A stretch of DNA of 12,493 bases. It comes from HGM13006 sp964527315. GTDB taxonomy: Bacteria > Bacillota > Clostridia > Oscillospirales > Oscillospiraceae. Of this stretch, positions 1 to 7,150 are shown piece after piece (position 1 is the first letter of the stretch; every line of letters starts with the position of its first letter). Under the pieces are notes generated by a model. That model saw only the letters and a list, made by a program, of their open reading frames with translations. It did no database searches and was not told the DNA's origin. The stretch spans positions 1 through 12,493 of the forward strand of contig CAZGOQ010000063.1 of the NCBI GenBank assembly GCA_964527315.1. Reading direction: 5' to 3'. The position numbers and the translations under genes were made by a program.

Positions 1-696
1 AAAGAAAGTGACAAGCTATTGGATGTGCTGACCGCCGATTTGGGGAAGATCACAGCAAAGGCCAGAGGGGTACGGCAGAAAAACAGCCGGCTTCGAAGCG
101 GCTGCCAGCTGCTTTCCTACAGCGAATTGACGCTGTTTGAGCGAAACGGCTACTATACCGTCAATGAGGCGGAGCCTATCGAACTCTTTAGCTGTCTGCG
201 GACAGACATTGAACTGCTGTCTCTTGGATCTTATTTTGCGCAGCTGCTTTCCACCGTATCCGCAGAGGATCGGGTAAATCCGGAGTTGCTCTCTTTGGGC
301 CTGAACAGTCTCTATGCGCTCAGCAGCCTGAAAAAGCCTCAGGCGCTGGTGAAAGCAGTTCTGGAACTGCGTCTGATGAGCATTTCCGGCTACACACCGG
401 AACTTAGCGTCTGCTGTGTCTGCGGAGATGCTTTGGCCAACCGGTTTAATTTTTTGCAGGGACGGCTCTTTTGCAGCGTCTGCTCCAGATTGGAAATGGC
501 CGGGGAGTTCCGCACCCTTTCTGCCGCAGTATTGGACGCCATGCGATATATTTTATCCTGCGATGCGAAACGTCTGTTCTCCTTCTCTTTACCGGAGGAA
601 ACGCTGACGGAACTGGGAGAGGTGACAGAGCAGTTCCTGCTCTGCCAGCTGGAACAGAATTTTTATACTCTGGATTTTTACAAACGATTGTTTTAA
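1..696 (+). CDS. recO: DNA repair protein RecO, 5' end missing
   Basis: RecO binds DNA and, with RecR, loads RecA onto SSB-coated single strands in RecF-pathway recombinational repair. The frame is open from base 1 and reads KESDKL LDVLTADLGKITAKARG, which matches the N-terminal OB-fold of RecO (family pattern: YxESDxLL...GKxxxxARGxRxxxSR). The true start lies outside the window, probably only some 15-20 residues upstream. The TTG at 19 is in frame but inside the conserved OB strand, so it is not a credible start. The C-terminal part has two CxxC pairs (Cys codons at 412/421 and 472/481), the zinc site found in many RecO proteins. Stop TAA is at 694-696. The 231 residues present fit a family of about 240-260. 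mutS2 follows after 15 bases, so the two are probably co-transcribed. Confidence 0.93.
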   Translation, partial: KESDKLLDVLTADLGKITAKARGVRQKNSRLRSGCQLLSYSELTLFERNGYYTVNEAEPIELFSCLRTDIELLSLGSYFAQLLSTVSAEDRVNPELLSLGLNSLYALSSLKKPQALVKAVLELRLMSISGYTPELSVCCVCGDALANRFNFLQGRLFCSVCSRLEMAGEFRTLSAAVLDAMRYILSCDAKRLFSFSLPEETLTELGEVTEQFLLCQLEQNFYTLDFYKRLF

Positions 697-711
697 TTGC
701 GAGGGACCAAC

Positions 712-3093
712 ATGAATCAATTATATGAAAAATCCCTCCATACGTTGGAGATGGACCGAGTGCTGTCCATGCTTTCGGATCTCTGTGTAACCGAGGAAGG
801 AAAAGTATTGTCTGCCGCACTGCGTCCCAGTTCCGATCAGGAGGAGGTACGTGCGCGCTTACAGGAGACCACTGACGCCTGCCATATGGTGGAGTTGAAG
901 GGATCTCCAGCGTTGCGGGAAGTCAAAAATATCAAGCCCTCTTTGGAACGCGCGGATCGAGGCGGGTCGTTAAATACCGCCGAGTTGCTGCGCATTGGCG
1001 CTGTGCTCCGGGCGGCGCGAACAGTCAAGGGCTATGGGGACGGGGACAACGTCAATATCGGATGCCTGGAGCATTATTTTCGAATGCTGACTCCGAACCG
1101 CTATTTGGAGGACAGAATTTTTGGGGCCATCCTCAGCGAAGAGGAAATTGCAGACAGCGCAAGCCCGGCGCTGAGCGATATCCGCCGCCATATGCGGCAG
1201 ACCGGCAGCAAAGTCCGTGACAGCTTACAAAAAATCATTTCCTCTCCCAGCTATTCCAAGTTTCTGCGGGAACCGATCATCACCATGCGGGGAGATCGGT
1301 ATGTGGTGCCGGTTCGGAGCGAATATAAAAATTCCATTCCCGGCATGATCCATGATGTCTCTTCCAGCGGCGGCACTTTTTTTGTAGAACCAATACAGGC
1401 GGTGCAGGCCAATAATGAACTGCGGGAACTGCTGATCAAGGAGAAAAAGGAGATCGAACGGATTCTGGCGGAACTGTCCGCGGAAGCGGCTGCCCATCGG
1501 GAGCCAATTTTGGAAAGCTACAATCAGCTGGTGGCACTGGATCTGGTGTTTGCCAAAGCGCGGCTGAGCTGCCAGATGAAAGCTATGGCCCCGGCGGTCA
1601 ATACAACAGGCAAGGTCATGTTAAACCGCGCCAGACATCCTCTGATTGATAAAAATACGGTGGTGCCGATCACGGTTCGATTGGGAGATGATTTTGACAC
1701 TCTGGTCATCACCGGACCTAACACCGGCGGAAAGACTGTGACCCTGAAAACGCTCGGCTTGATGACATTGATGGCGGAATGCGGCCTTCATATTCCGGTT
1801 TCCGACAACAGTTGTATCTCTACCTTTGAAACGGTCTATGCCGATATCGGAGACGAACAGAGCATCGAGCAGTCGCTTTCCACATTTTCTTCTCATATGA
1901 AAAATATTGTAGAGATTTCGCAGCAGTGCGATGATCGCTCCCTGGTACTCTTTGATGAACTGGGCGCCGGAACTGATCCGGCGGAAGGAGCGGCCCTCGC
2001 GGTGGCGGTGATCGAATTCTGCCGGAAGTTGGGGGCCAAGGTTGCCGCTACGACCCACTATGGGGAAATGAAACTCTATGCCATGCGGACAGAGGGCGTC
2101 ATGAACGCTTCCTGCGAATTTGACGTAGAGACCCTGCGACCCACCTATCGGCTTCTGATCGGCATTCCCGGAAAGTCCAACGCTTTCGCCATATCAAAGC
2201 GGCTGGGACTCAGCGATCTGATCATCGACGACGCCAAGAGTCTGGTCAGTGAAAACAACGTCAACTTTGAGGATGTCCTTTCTCAGTTGGAGAGTCAGCG
2301 CCAGGCGATGGAACAGGCCCGCATTCAGGCGGAGCAAATGAAAAATCAAATGGAGCAGGCGCAGAAGGAGACAGAGGAATACCGACGGGAAATCAAAAAA
2401 GAACGGGATAAGGCAGTGGAAAAGGCCAGAAAGGAGGCTCAGCGCATCTTAGAGGACGCCCGCCGCAGCGCGAATTTTGCCATGGACGAGATCAAGCAGA
2501 TGAAAAAGCAGCTGAAAGACACCGGCGCGGTGGAAGACTTTAACCAGAGACAGTCACAGTTGCGCCGGACACTCAACGATGCGGAAAATGAACTGGGCGA
2601 AAAGCAGCAGCGAGAGAAAAAAATTTCTGCCCGTCCTCCGAAGCAGGGCGATACTGTAGAACTCTTAAAGCTTGGAACCAGAGCAACCGTATTGGAGATC
2701 AACTCGGACGGATCCCTGCAAATTCAGGCCGGTATTATGAAACTGACAGTCAAGCCTGAGGAGGTCTATGTCCTGCCGGAACAGGAGGGACAGTCGGCGG
2801 TTCAGAAATTTGTGGAAAAAGCCGGTCGGGAACTTCGAAATCTCGGCGTTTCTCCGGAGGTAGATCTTCGGGGTATGAGCGCAGAGGAAGCCATCAATGC
2901 GCTGGATCGGTATTTGGACGAAGCGTTGTTGGCAAAGCTGCCCTCTATCCGTGTCATTCACGGAAAGGGAACCGGTGTGCTCCGAAAAGCGGTACAGCAG
3001 CACTTAAAGCGGAACCGGCGGGTCAAGTCTGTCCGGCTGGGCGTATATGGCGAGGGAGAAGACGGTGTGACCATTGCTGAACTGGATCCATGA
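712..3093 (+). CDS. mutS2: MutS2 family ATPase with C-terminal Smr domain
   Basis: MutS2 is a MutS homologue that lacks the mismatch-recognition domain. It has been linked to suppression of recombination and, in Bacillus subtilis, to splitting of collided ribosomes. The 793-residue protein shows the MutS core and clamp (about 1-310); the ATPase with Walker A GPNTGGKT at 335-342 and Walker B LVLFDE at 411-416, followed by LGAGTDP; a long charged coiled coil (about 515-630); a KOW-like segment (about 643-690); and a Smr domain from 717 with VDLRG (717-721) and HGKGTG (750-755). All key residues are present and the length is usual for the family (about 780-800). I chose ATG 712 because GCGAGGGAC lies just upstream; the in-frame TTG at 697 abuts the recO stop and has no ribosome binding site. 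There is no strong terminator after the gene, only a 4-bp GGCG/CGCC hairpin at 3098-3108. Confidence 0.96.
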   Translation: MNQLYEKSLHTLEMDRVLSMLSDLCVTEEGKVLSAALRPSSDQEEVRARLQETTDACHMVELKGSPALREVKNIKPSLERADRGGSLNTAELLRIGAVLRAARTVKGYGDGDNVNIGCLEHYFRMLTPNRYLEDRIFGAILSEEEIADSASPALSDIRRHMRQTGSKVRDSLQKIISSPSYSKFLREPIITMRGDRYVVPVRSEYKNSIPGMIHDVSSSGGTFFVEPIQAVQANNELRELLIKEKKEIERILAELSAEAAAHREPILESYNQLVALDLVFAKARLSCQMKAMAPAVNTTGKVMLNRARHPLIDKNTVVPITVRLGDDFDTLVITGPNTGGKTVTLKTLGLMTLMAECGLHIPVSDNSCISTFETVYADIGDEQSIEQSLSTFSSHMKNIVEISQQCDDRSLVLFDELGAGTDPAEGAALAVAVIEFCRKLGAKVAATTHYGEMKLYAMRTEGVMNASCEFDVETLRPTYRLLIGIPGKSNAFAISKRLGLSDLIIDDAKSLVSENNVNFEDVLSQLESQRQAMEQARIQAEQMKNQMEQAQKETEEYRREIKKERDKAVEKARKEAQRILEDARRSANFAMDEIKQMKKQLKDTGAVEDFNQRQSQLRRTLNDAENELGEKQQREKKISARPPKQGDTVELLKLGTRATVLEINSDGSLQIQAGIMKLTVKPEEVYVLPEQEGQSAVQKFVEKAGRELRNLGVSPEVDLRGMSAEEAINALDRYLDEALLAKLPSIRVIHGKGTGVLRKAVQQHLKRNRRVKSVRLGVYGEGEDGVTIAELDP

Positions 3094-3149
3094 TTTTGGC
3101 GCTCCGCCTTGTTCACAATGCCGAAATAAAAAATTCATAGGGCAAATCA

Positions 3150-3178
3150 TTGACGATTCCCTCAATTTTTGATATGAT
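3150..3178 (+). promoter_or_regulatory. Sigma-A type promoter of ptsH
   Basis: A -35 box TTGACG (3150-3155) and a -10 box TATGAT (3173-3178) are separated by exactly 17 bases. Each box is one base from consensus. Transcription would start near 3185, giving a leader of about 40 bases to the ptsH ATG. It lies in the only noncoding gap between mutS2 and ptsH, so ptsH, and possibly uvrC and the genes beyond, can be expressed separately from recO-mutS2. The leader holds only a small GGCA/TGCC hairpin (3189-3200). Confidence 0.8.
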
Positions 3179-3223
3179 AAATAAAACCGGCAGGAATGCC
3201 CATACTTAGGGAGTGAATGTTTC

Positions 3224-3487
3224 ATGTATACAAAGACCGCTGTCGTCAGCAATCAGGTTGGACTCCATGCCCGCCCTGCCACATTCTTTATTCAAAAAGC
3301 CAACGAATTCAAGAGTTCCATCTGGGTCGAAGTAGAAGAGCGCCGGGTCAATGCCAAGAGCCTGCTTGGCGTCCTGTCCCTTGGCATCGTAAAGGGAACA
3401 GAAATCACCCTGATCGCCAATGGCTCCGACGAAGAGGACGCGGTAGAGGCTCTGGTTGCGCTTTTGGCAACGGATTTCGACAAGTAA
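3224..3487 (+). CDS. ptsH: Phosphocarrier protein HPr
   Basis: HPr is the small cytoplasmic phosphate shuttle of the sugar phosphotransferase system, passing phosphate from enzyme I to the sugar-specific IIA proteins. The 87-residue protein has the active-site signature GLHARPA with the phosphorylated His at residue 15. It also has KSLLGVLSLG with Ser46, the regulatory site that HPr kinase/phosphorylase uses in Gram-positive bacteria to signal catabolite repression through CcpA. His15 rules out the paralogue Crh, in which this position is Gln. Start ATG 3224 is preceded by AGGGAG (3208-3213). An overlapping ATG at 3217 is in another frame and gives no HPr. The gene stands alone, without ptsI, which is common in Clostridia. 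It has its own promoter and is followed by a hairpin, so it is probably mostly monocistronic. Confidence 0.96.
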   Translation: MYTKTAVVSNQVGLHARPATFFIQKANEFKSSIWVEVEERRVNAKSLLGVLSLGIVKGTEITLIANGSDEEDAVEALVALLATDFDK

Positions 3488-3498
3488 GCCGAACAGTC

Positions 3499-3536
3499 AC
3501 GCCCCATGGCCAAACGCGGCCATGGGGCGTTTCCGT
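3499..3536 (+). terminator. Hairpin after ptsH, weak intrinsic terminator or attenuator
   Basis: A perfect 13-bp inverted repeat (arms 3499-3511 and 3518-3530; left arm ACGCCCCATGGCC) with a 6-base loop lies between the ptsH stop and the uvrC ribosome binding site. The stem is GC-rich and stable, but the tail reads TTTCCGTT rather than a clean T run, so termination is probably partial. I see no convincing promoter between it and uvrC, so uvrC may depend on read-through. It could instead be an mRNA-stabilising or processing hairpin. Confidence 0.65.
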
Positions 3537-3557
3537 TACAAAAAGGGAGGGATGGCA

Positions 3558-5402
3558 ATGGGTCTGACGCAAAAAGAATTAAAGGAAAAAGTATTGTCGC
3601 TGCCCTTCGAGCCAGGCGTCTATCTGATGAAGGATAAGTCGGAGACGGTGATTTATGTCGGAAAAGCAAAAAAGCTGAAAAACCGGGTCAGCCAATACTT
3701 TCAGGACTCTGCATCACACAATGCAAAGACGCGGTTGATGGTCAGCCATATTGCGGATTTTGACTACATTGTCGCCACTTCAGAGTTTGAAGCGCTGGTG
3801 CTAGAATGCAGTTTGATCAAACGCTATCAGCCAAAATATAATATTTTGCTGAAAGATGACAAAGGCTATCCCTATATTCGAATCGATCTCCGGGAGAGTT
3901 ACCCGAACTTTTCCATGGTGGGCCGTCGGAGCAGCGACGGCGCCCGGTATTTTGGCCCCTATGGAGGCCGATTTGTCACACAGCAGGCTCTGGATACCAT
4001 CCGTCTGACCCTGAAGCTGCCGGGCTGCAGTAAAAAATTCCCACGGGATATTGGGAAAGACCGGCCCTGTCTCAATTATCAGATTGGCAACTGCGACGGA
4101 TGGTGCCAAAAGGGAAAAACACAGGATGCATATTTGAGCCGGATCCAGCAGGGGATCCTGCTGTTGGAGGGCCGGGATAAGGAACTTTCTGACCAGTTAC
4201 GGGCGCAGATGGAGGAAGCGGCGGAACAGCTGGATTTTGAAACTGCCGCAGACCTTCGGGACAGAGTCCGGTCGATTGAAGCGCTTTCCAACAAACAGAG
4301 AGTCTGCTCCGGCGCCATGGCGGATACGGATGTGGTCGGCTGCCATATCGGCACCGCAAAAACCGGATTTTCCGTACTGCATTTTATAGAAGGCAACCTG
4401 GTAGATCAGGACGTATCTGTGCTGGATACCGCCATTGGCGAAAGCCGGGCGGAAATTGTTTCTACACTGGTCAAGCAGTATTATCTCCGTCGTGGCCTTG
4501 CGCCAAAGCTGATCTATCTACCCTGCGAGATGGAGGATATGGAACTGTTCGCCCGGATGCTGGAGGGAGAATACGGGCAAAAGGTCTGTATTTCCGTTCC
4601 CCGGAGAGGAGAGCATGTCCGTCTGGTGGATCTGGCCTGCCGCAATGCAAGGGAGGAAGCCGAGCGGGTCTCCACGGATCGTGAACGAACCAATAAAACG
4701 CTGGAACTGCTGGCTTCCATGATGGGACTGGATCACATTCCCAGCCGACTGGAGTCTTACGATATCTCCAATTTGGGTGCGGAGGACATTGTGGCGTCCA
4801 TGGTAGTGTTTGTGGACGGACAACCTCGAAAAAGCGATTATAAACGGTTCAGGCTGGAAGATATGACCAGCCCGGATGACTATGGCGCCATGCGGAAGGT
4901 CATCGAGCGGCGCTTTCGGCGCCTGATTGCGGGAGACAGGGGATTTTCGGAACGGCCGGACGCGCTGCTCATCGACGGAGGGAAGACCCATGCAGATACA
5001 GTCCTGCGGCAGCTGAATGCCATGGGCTTGAGCATTCCGGTATTCGGCATGGTGAAGGATGACCGCCACCGCACCCGGGCGCTGGTTACGCCCCAGGGTC
5101 AGGAGATCGGCATTCAGGGCAGTCAGGCAGTGTTTTCCCTGATTGGAAAAATCCAGGAAGAAACGCACCGGTTTGCCATCACCTATCAGCGTCAGCTTCG
5201 TTCCAAAAAGCTTCGAAACTCTTCCCTGGATCAGATTGACGGCGTAGGTGACCGGCGCAAGCAACAGCTGCTCCGGCATTTTAAAACCATTTCGGCGATT
5301 CGGAACGCGTCTGAGGACGCGCTTGCTAAAGTTGTGCCGAGGAATACAGCTGCTGCCGTCTACGAATACTACCACAGCGGAAAAAAAGGAGGGAACCCAT
5401 GA
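3558..5402 (+). CDS. uvrC: UvrABC excinuclease subunit C
   Basis: UvrC is the dual-incision nuclease of nucleotide excision repair, recruited by UvrB at the lesion. The 614 residues hold, in order: a GIY-YIG nuclease (G20-V-Y22, Y33-V-G35, Arg43, conserved Glu83) for the 3' cut; four cysteines (157, 171, 179, 183) in the arrangement that binds a 4Fe-4S cluster in E. coli UvrC; a UVR helix pair (about 208-243) that contacts UvrB; an RNase H-like nuclease (D402-I-S-N, D473-G-G, His537 in THRFAIT) for the 5' cut; and a C-terminal helix-hairpin-helix DNA-binding region (IDGVGDRRKQ). I chose ATG 3558 over ATG 3552 because GGGAGG at 3545-3550 sits 7 bases before the former and only 1 before the latter. 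The stop overlaps the rsmD start as ATGA, which implies translational coupling. Confidence 0.96.
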   Translation: MGLTQKELKEKVLSLPFEPGVYLMKDKSETVIYVGKAKKLKNRVSQYFQDSASHNAKTRLMVSHIADFDYIVATSEFEALVLECSLIKRYQPKYNILLKDDKGYPYIRIDLRESYPNFSMVGRRSSDGARYFGPYGGRFVTQQALDTIRLTLKLPGCSKKFPRDIGKDRPCLNYQIGNCDGWCQKGKTQDAYLSRIQQGILLLEGRDKELSDQLRAQMEEAAEQLDFETAADLRDRVRSIEALSNKQRVCSGAMADTDVVGCHIGTAKTGFSVLHFIEGNLVDQDVSVLDTAIGESRAEIVSTLVKQYYLRRGLAPKLIYLPCEMEDMELFARMLEGEYGQKVCISVPRRGEHVRLVDLACRNAREEAERVSTDRERTNKTLELLASMMGLDHIPSRLESYDISNLGAEDIVASMVVFVDGQPRKSDYKRFRLEDMTSPDDYGAMRKVIERRFRRLIAGDRGFSERPDALLIDGGKTHADTVLRQLNAMGLSIPVFGMVKDDRHRTRALVTPQGQEIGIQGSQAVFSLIGKIQEETHRFAITYQRQLRSKKLRNSSLDQIDGVGDRRKQQLLRHFKTISAIRNASEDALAKVVPRNTAAAVYEYYHSGKKGGNP

Positions 5403-5938
5403 GAGTTATCACCGGCAGCGCCAGAGGTGCAAAACTGAAAGCGCTGGAAGGCACCAATACCCGCCCTACCTCAGACCGGGTCAAGGAAGCGATCTTCAAT
5501 ATCATTCAGTTTGACATTGAGGGACGCCGGGTGCTGGATCTGTTTGGCGGCAGCGGTCAACTGGCCATTGAAGCCCTGAGCCGGGGCGCAGACTATGCTG
5601 TGATCGTTGACGACAGCGCCCAAGCAGTCAAAGTCATCAGGGAAAATTTGAAAAAGGTACGCTTTGATCAAAGTGCTTCTGTCTTTCAGATGGACTATCT
5701 GGGCTATCTTTCCTCTTGCAGGGAGCGGTTCGATTTGATTTTTCTGGATCCGCCCTATTGGGAAAAGGATCTGGACAAGGCGCTGCAAAAAATATCGGAA
5801 ATTGACATTTTAACAGAAGGTGGTATAATAGTCTGTGAGCGGTCAAGAGAAAAGGCAATGCCTGCCCGGGTGGGTGCTTTTTCCTGTTCCAAGGATTACA
5901 ATTATGGCAAAACCGCCGTCAATCTGTATAAAAGGTGA
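5399..5938 (+). CDS. rsmD: 16S rRNA (guanine-966 N2)-methyltransferase RsmD
   Basis: RsmD methylates N2 of G966 (E. coli numbering) of 16S rRNA, using S-adenosylmethionine, during small-subunit assembly. The 179-residue protein starts MRVITGSARG, the family's usual opening, followed by RPTSDRVKEAIFN. The SAM-binding motif I is VLDLFGGSG (45-53) and the catalytic motif IV is DPPY (117-120), as expected for N2-guanine and N6-adenine methyltransferases. Most relatives read GSGALGIEALSRGA; here it is GSGQLAIEALSRGA, a mild variation. The ATG at 5399 overlaps the uvrC stop by 4 bases and is preceded by AAAGGAGGGAAC inside uvrC. The rsmD-coaD pairing that follows is a common Gram-positive arrangement. 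Confidence 0.94.
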   Translation: MRVITGSARGAKLKALEGTNTRPTSDRVKEAIFNIIQFDIEGRRVLDLFGGSGQLAIEALSRGADYAVIVDDSAQAVKVIRENLKKVRFDQSASVFQMDYLGYLSSCRERFDLIFLDPPYWEKDLDKALQKISEIDILTEGGIIVCERSREKAMPARVGAFSCSKDYNYGKTAVNLYKR

Positions 5939-5943
5939 TTTTT

Positions 5944-6453
5944 GTGAAAATAGCCATTTATCCTGGCAGCTTTGACCCCATCACCCTGGGACATTTGAAT
6001 GTGATCACCCGCGCAGCTTCCATTTTTGACCGGCTGGTCATCTGCGTGGGGAACAATATCAAAAAGGAGCCTCTGTTCTCTGCGGAGGAACGCGTCAGAC
6101 TCATCGAAAAAGCGACCAGACATCTCGACAATGTGGAGGTAGAAGCGTCGGACGAACTGCTGGCGCAGTATGCCCGCCGCAAGGGCGCCTGTGTGGTCGT
6201 CAAAGGGCTTCGGGCTGTGTCTGATTTTGAATCGGAGTTTACCATGAGTTTGATCAATAAAAAACTCAATCCGGAACTGGACACTATGTTTCTCTGCGCC
6301 GAGGAACAATATATGTATCTCAGTTCCAGCGCGGTCAAGGAACTGGCCCAGTATGATGTGGATTTGCGCGAGTTTCTTCCGGCAGAGGTCATTGATGAAT
6401 TTCGCAACAGATTAAATGCAAGGAGATGGTTTTATGGAAAAAGCAACCATTGA
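5944..6453 (+). CDS. coaD: Phosphopantetheine adenylyltransferase (CoaD)
   Basis: CoaD transfers AMP from ATP to 4'-phosphopantetheine, giving dephospho-CoA in the penultimate step of coenzyme A synthesis. The 169-residue protein opens KIAIYPGSFDPITLGH, with the nucleotidyltransferase T/HxGH motif at 14-17. It also has the LSSSAVKEL segment (SSS at 127-129) that corresponds to the ISSS/VR motif of the family. I chose GTG 5944 because it gives the standard MKIAIYPG start and has AAAGGTGA (5931-5938) 5 bases upstream. An in-frame GTG at 5935 would overlap the rsmD stop and add three residues; it is possible but less likely. The 3' end overlaps the following gene by 20 bases. Confidence 0.95.
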   Translation: MKIAIYPGSFDPITLGHLNVITRAASIFDRLVICVGNNIKKEPLFSAEERVRLIEKATRHLDNVEVEASDELLAQYARRKGACVVVKGLRAVSDFESEFTMSLINKKLNPELDTMFLCAEEQYMYLSSSAVKELAQYDVDLREFLPAEVIDEFRNRLNARRWFYGKSNH

Positions 6454-7000
6454 ATCGCTGCTGAGCAGCCTGCAGGGGCTGGTGGGCGATGCCCGGGGGT
6501 CTCTGTTCGGACAGGACAAATGCATGGTAGATCGGGAACAACTGCTTTCTTTGGTGGATGCCTTGCAGAGCCAGCTTCCACAGGAGATCAATCAGGCTAA
6601 AGCCATCATTGAAAGCAGTGATGCGCTTCGCCAAAGTGCAAAGAAAGATGCGGCAGAAACCAGAAAGCACGCCGATCAAATGCTGAAAGAAGCGGAAGAG
6701 CGTGCTGCAAAGCTGATTGAAGAGGATACCATTGTTGTCCTGGCCCATAAGCATGAAAAAGAACTTTTGGAAGAAGCGGAGCAGAAAAAGGCTGCGCTGA
6801 TCACCGGTGCAGTCGGTTATGCGGATCATATTCTGGAACAGGCCCAGCAGACCGCCACAGAAGTATACGACACACTGGACGCCGGCCTGAATGCTCTGCG
6901 GGATAAGGTCAGAGAGGATAAGGCGCTGGCTCTGTCCCAGATCCAGGAGACCAGAAAGGCGCTGAAACAGGCGGCGGAAGCCGAGCAGAAAAAAATGTAG
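6434..7000 (+). CDS. Coiled-coil protein of unknown function, coupled to coaD
   Basis: The 188-residue product is soluble and highly charged, with no signal peptide or membrane segment. Residues about 1-55 form a compact helical head with a VDREQLLSLVDALQSQLP segment and a Cys just before it. From about 55 to the end it is almost entirely Ala/Glu/Lys/Gln-rich helix predicted by eye to be a coiled coil, reminiscent of the b subunit of F-type ATP synthase or the DivIVA tail. I recall similar proteins directly after coaD in many Clostridia, sometimes labelled ATPase or ATP synthase subunit from coiled-coil similarity alone; no ATPase motif is present. Start ATG 6434 has AAGGAGATGG (6420-6429) upstream inside coaD. 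It is the last gene before a strong terminator. A scaffold or division-associated role is conceivable but unproven. Confidence 0.85.
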   Translation: MEKATIESLLSSLQGLVGDARGSLFGQDKCMVDREQLLSLVDALQSQLPQEINQAKAIIESSDALRQSAKKDAAETRKHADQMLKEAEERAAKLIEEDTIVVLAHKHEKELLEEAEQKKAALITGAVGYADHILEQAQQTATEVYDTLDAGLNALRDKVREDKALALSQIQETRKALKQAAEAEQKKM

Positions 7001-7011
7001 CAAACTCATCG

Positions 7012-7048
7012 CGGTATACCTTGCTTTTGCAAGGTATACCGTTTTTTT
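7012..7048 (+). terminator. Strong intrinsic terminator of the uvrC-rsmD-coaD run
   Basis: A perfect 13-bp stem (arms 7012-7024 and 7029-7041; left arm CGGTATACCTTGC) with a TTTT loop is followed immediately by seven Ts (7042-7048). It lies 11 bases after the stop of the coiled-coil gene. It works on the + strand only, since no T run flanks the other side. Confidence 0.95.
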
Positions 7049-7081
7049 ACGCAGTGTGAAGCACTTATGCTGTACTTCTTC

Positions 7082-7102
7082 GCTGAATTTTACTATTTCA
7101 GC
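7082..7102. promoter_or_regulatory. Inverted repeat just upstream of the pyc promoter, possible operator
   Basis: GCTGAA (7082-7087) and TTCAGC (7097-7102) form a perfect 6-bp inverted repeat with a 9-base AT-rich spacer, about two helical turns long overall. It ends two bases before the -35 box of the pyc promoter. A 7-base direct repeat AGCACTT occurs at 7060-7066 and 7100-7106. The position suits an activator or repressor site, but I recognise no known regulator consensus and the repeat is short enough to be chance. Confidence 0.35.
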
Positions 7103-7104
7103 AC

Positions 7105-7133
7105 TTTACATACGAAAAGCAATCAGGTATAAT
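7105..7133 (+). promoter_or_regulatory. Sigma-A type promoter of pyc
   Basis: TTTACA (7105-7110) and a perfect TATAAT (7128-7133) are separated by 17 bases. Transcription would begin near 7140, leaving a leader of about 108 bases before the pyc start. It follows the terminator at 7012-7048, so pyc is transcribed independently of the upstream genes. Confidence 0.87.
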
Positions 7134-7150
7134 AAATTAGAGAATCATAT

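Noticed and set aside
3094..3149. Possible terminator after mutS2
   Set aside because: Only a 4-bp GGCG/CGCC stem followed by TTGTTC is present, too weak to annotate. Apart from this and the ptsH promoter I see nothing in the gap.
3196..3216. Six-codon ATG frame (MPILRE) in the ptsH leader
   Set aside because: It is very short, has no ribosome binding site of its own and overlaps the ptsH ribosome binding site. Chance is the simplest explanation.
3456..3557. Upstream extension of the uvrC frame to 3456
   Set aside because: It would overlap the ptsH end and read through the hairpin. The GIY-YIG domain begins normally from ATG 3558, which has a well-spaced ribosome binding site.
3217..3567. 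A 116-codon frame overlapping ptsH from ATG 3217
   Set aside because: It is out of frame with the clear HPr coding sequence and gives a Trp/Arg/Pro-rich product without any domain. It is a shadow of ptsH.
4518..5375. A 285-codon - strand frame opposite uvrC
   Set aside because: It lies wholly inside the conserved nuclease and helix-hairpin-helix coding region of uvrC, with no promoter or ribosome binding site seen and no recognisable domain.
7059..7074. cre-like sequence (TGAAGCACTTATGC) upstream of pyc
   Set aside because: It fits the CcpA site only if a gap is introduced and the central CG is lost. This is not good enough to call.
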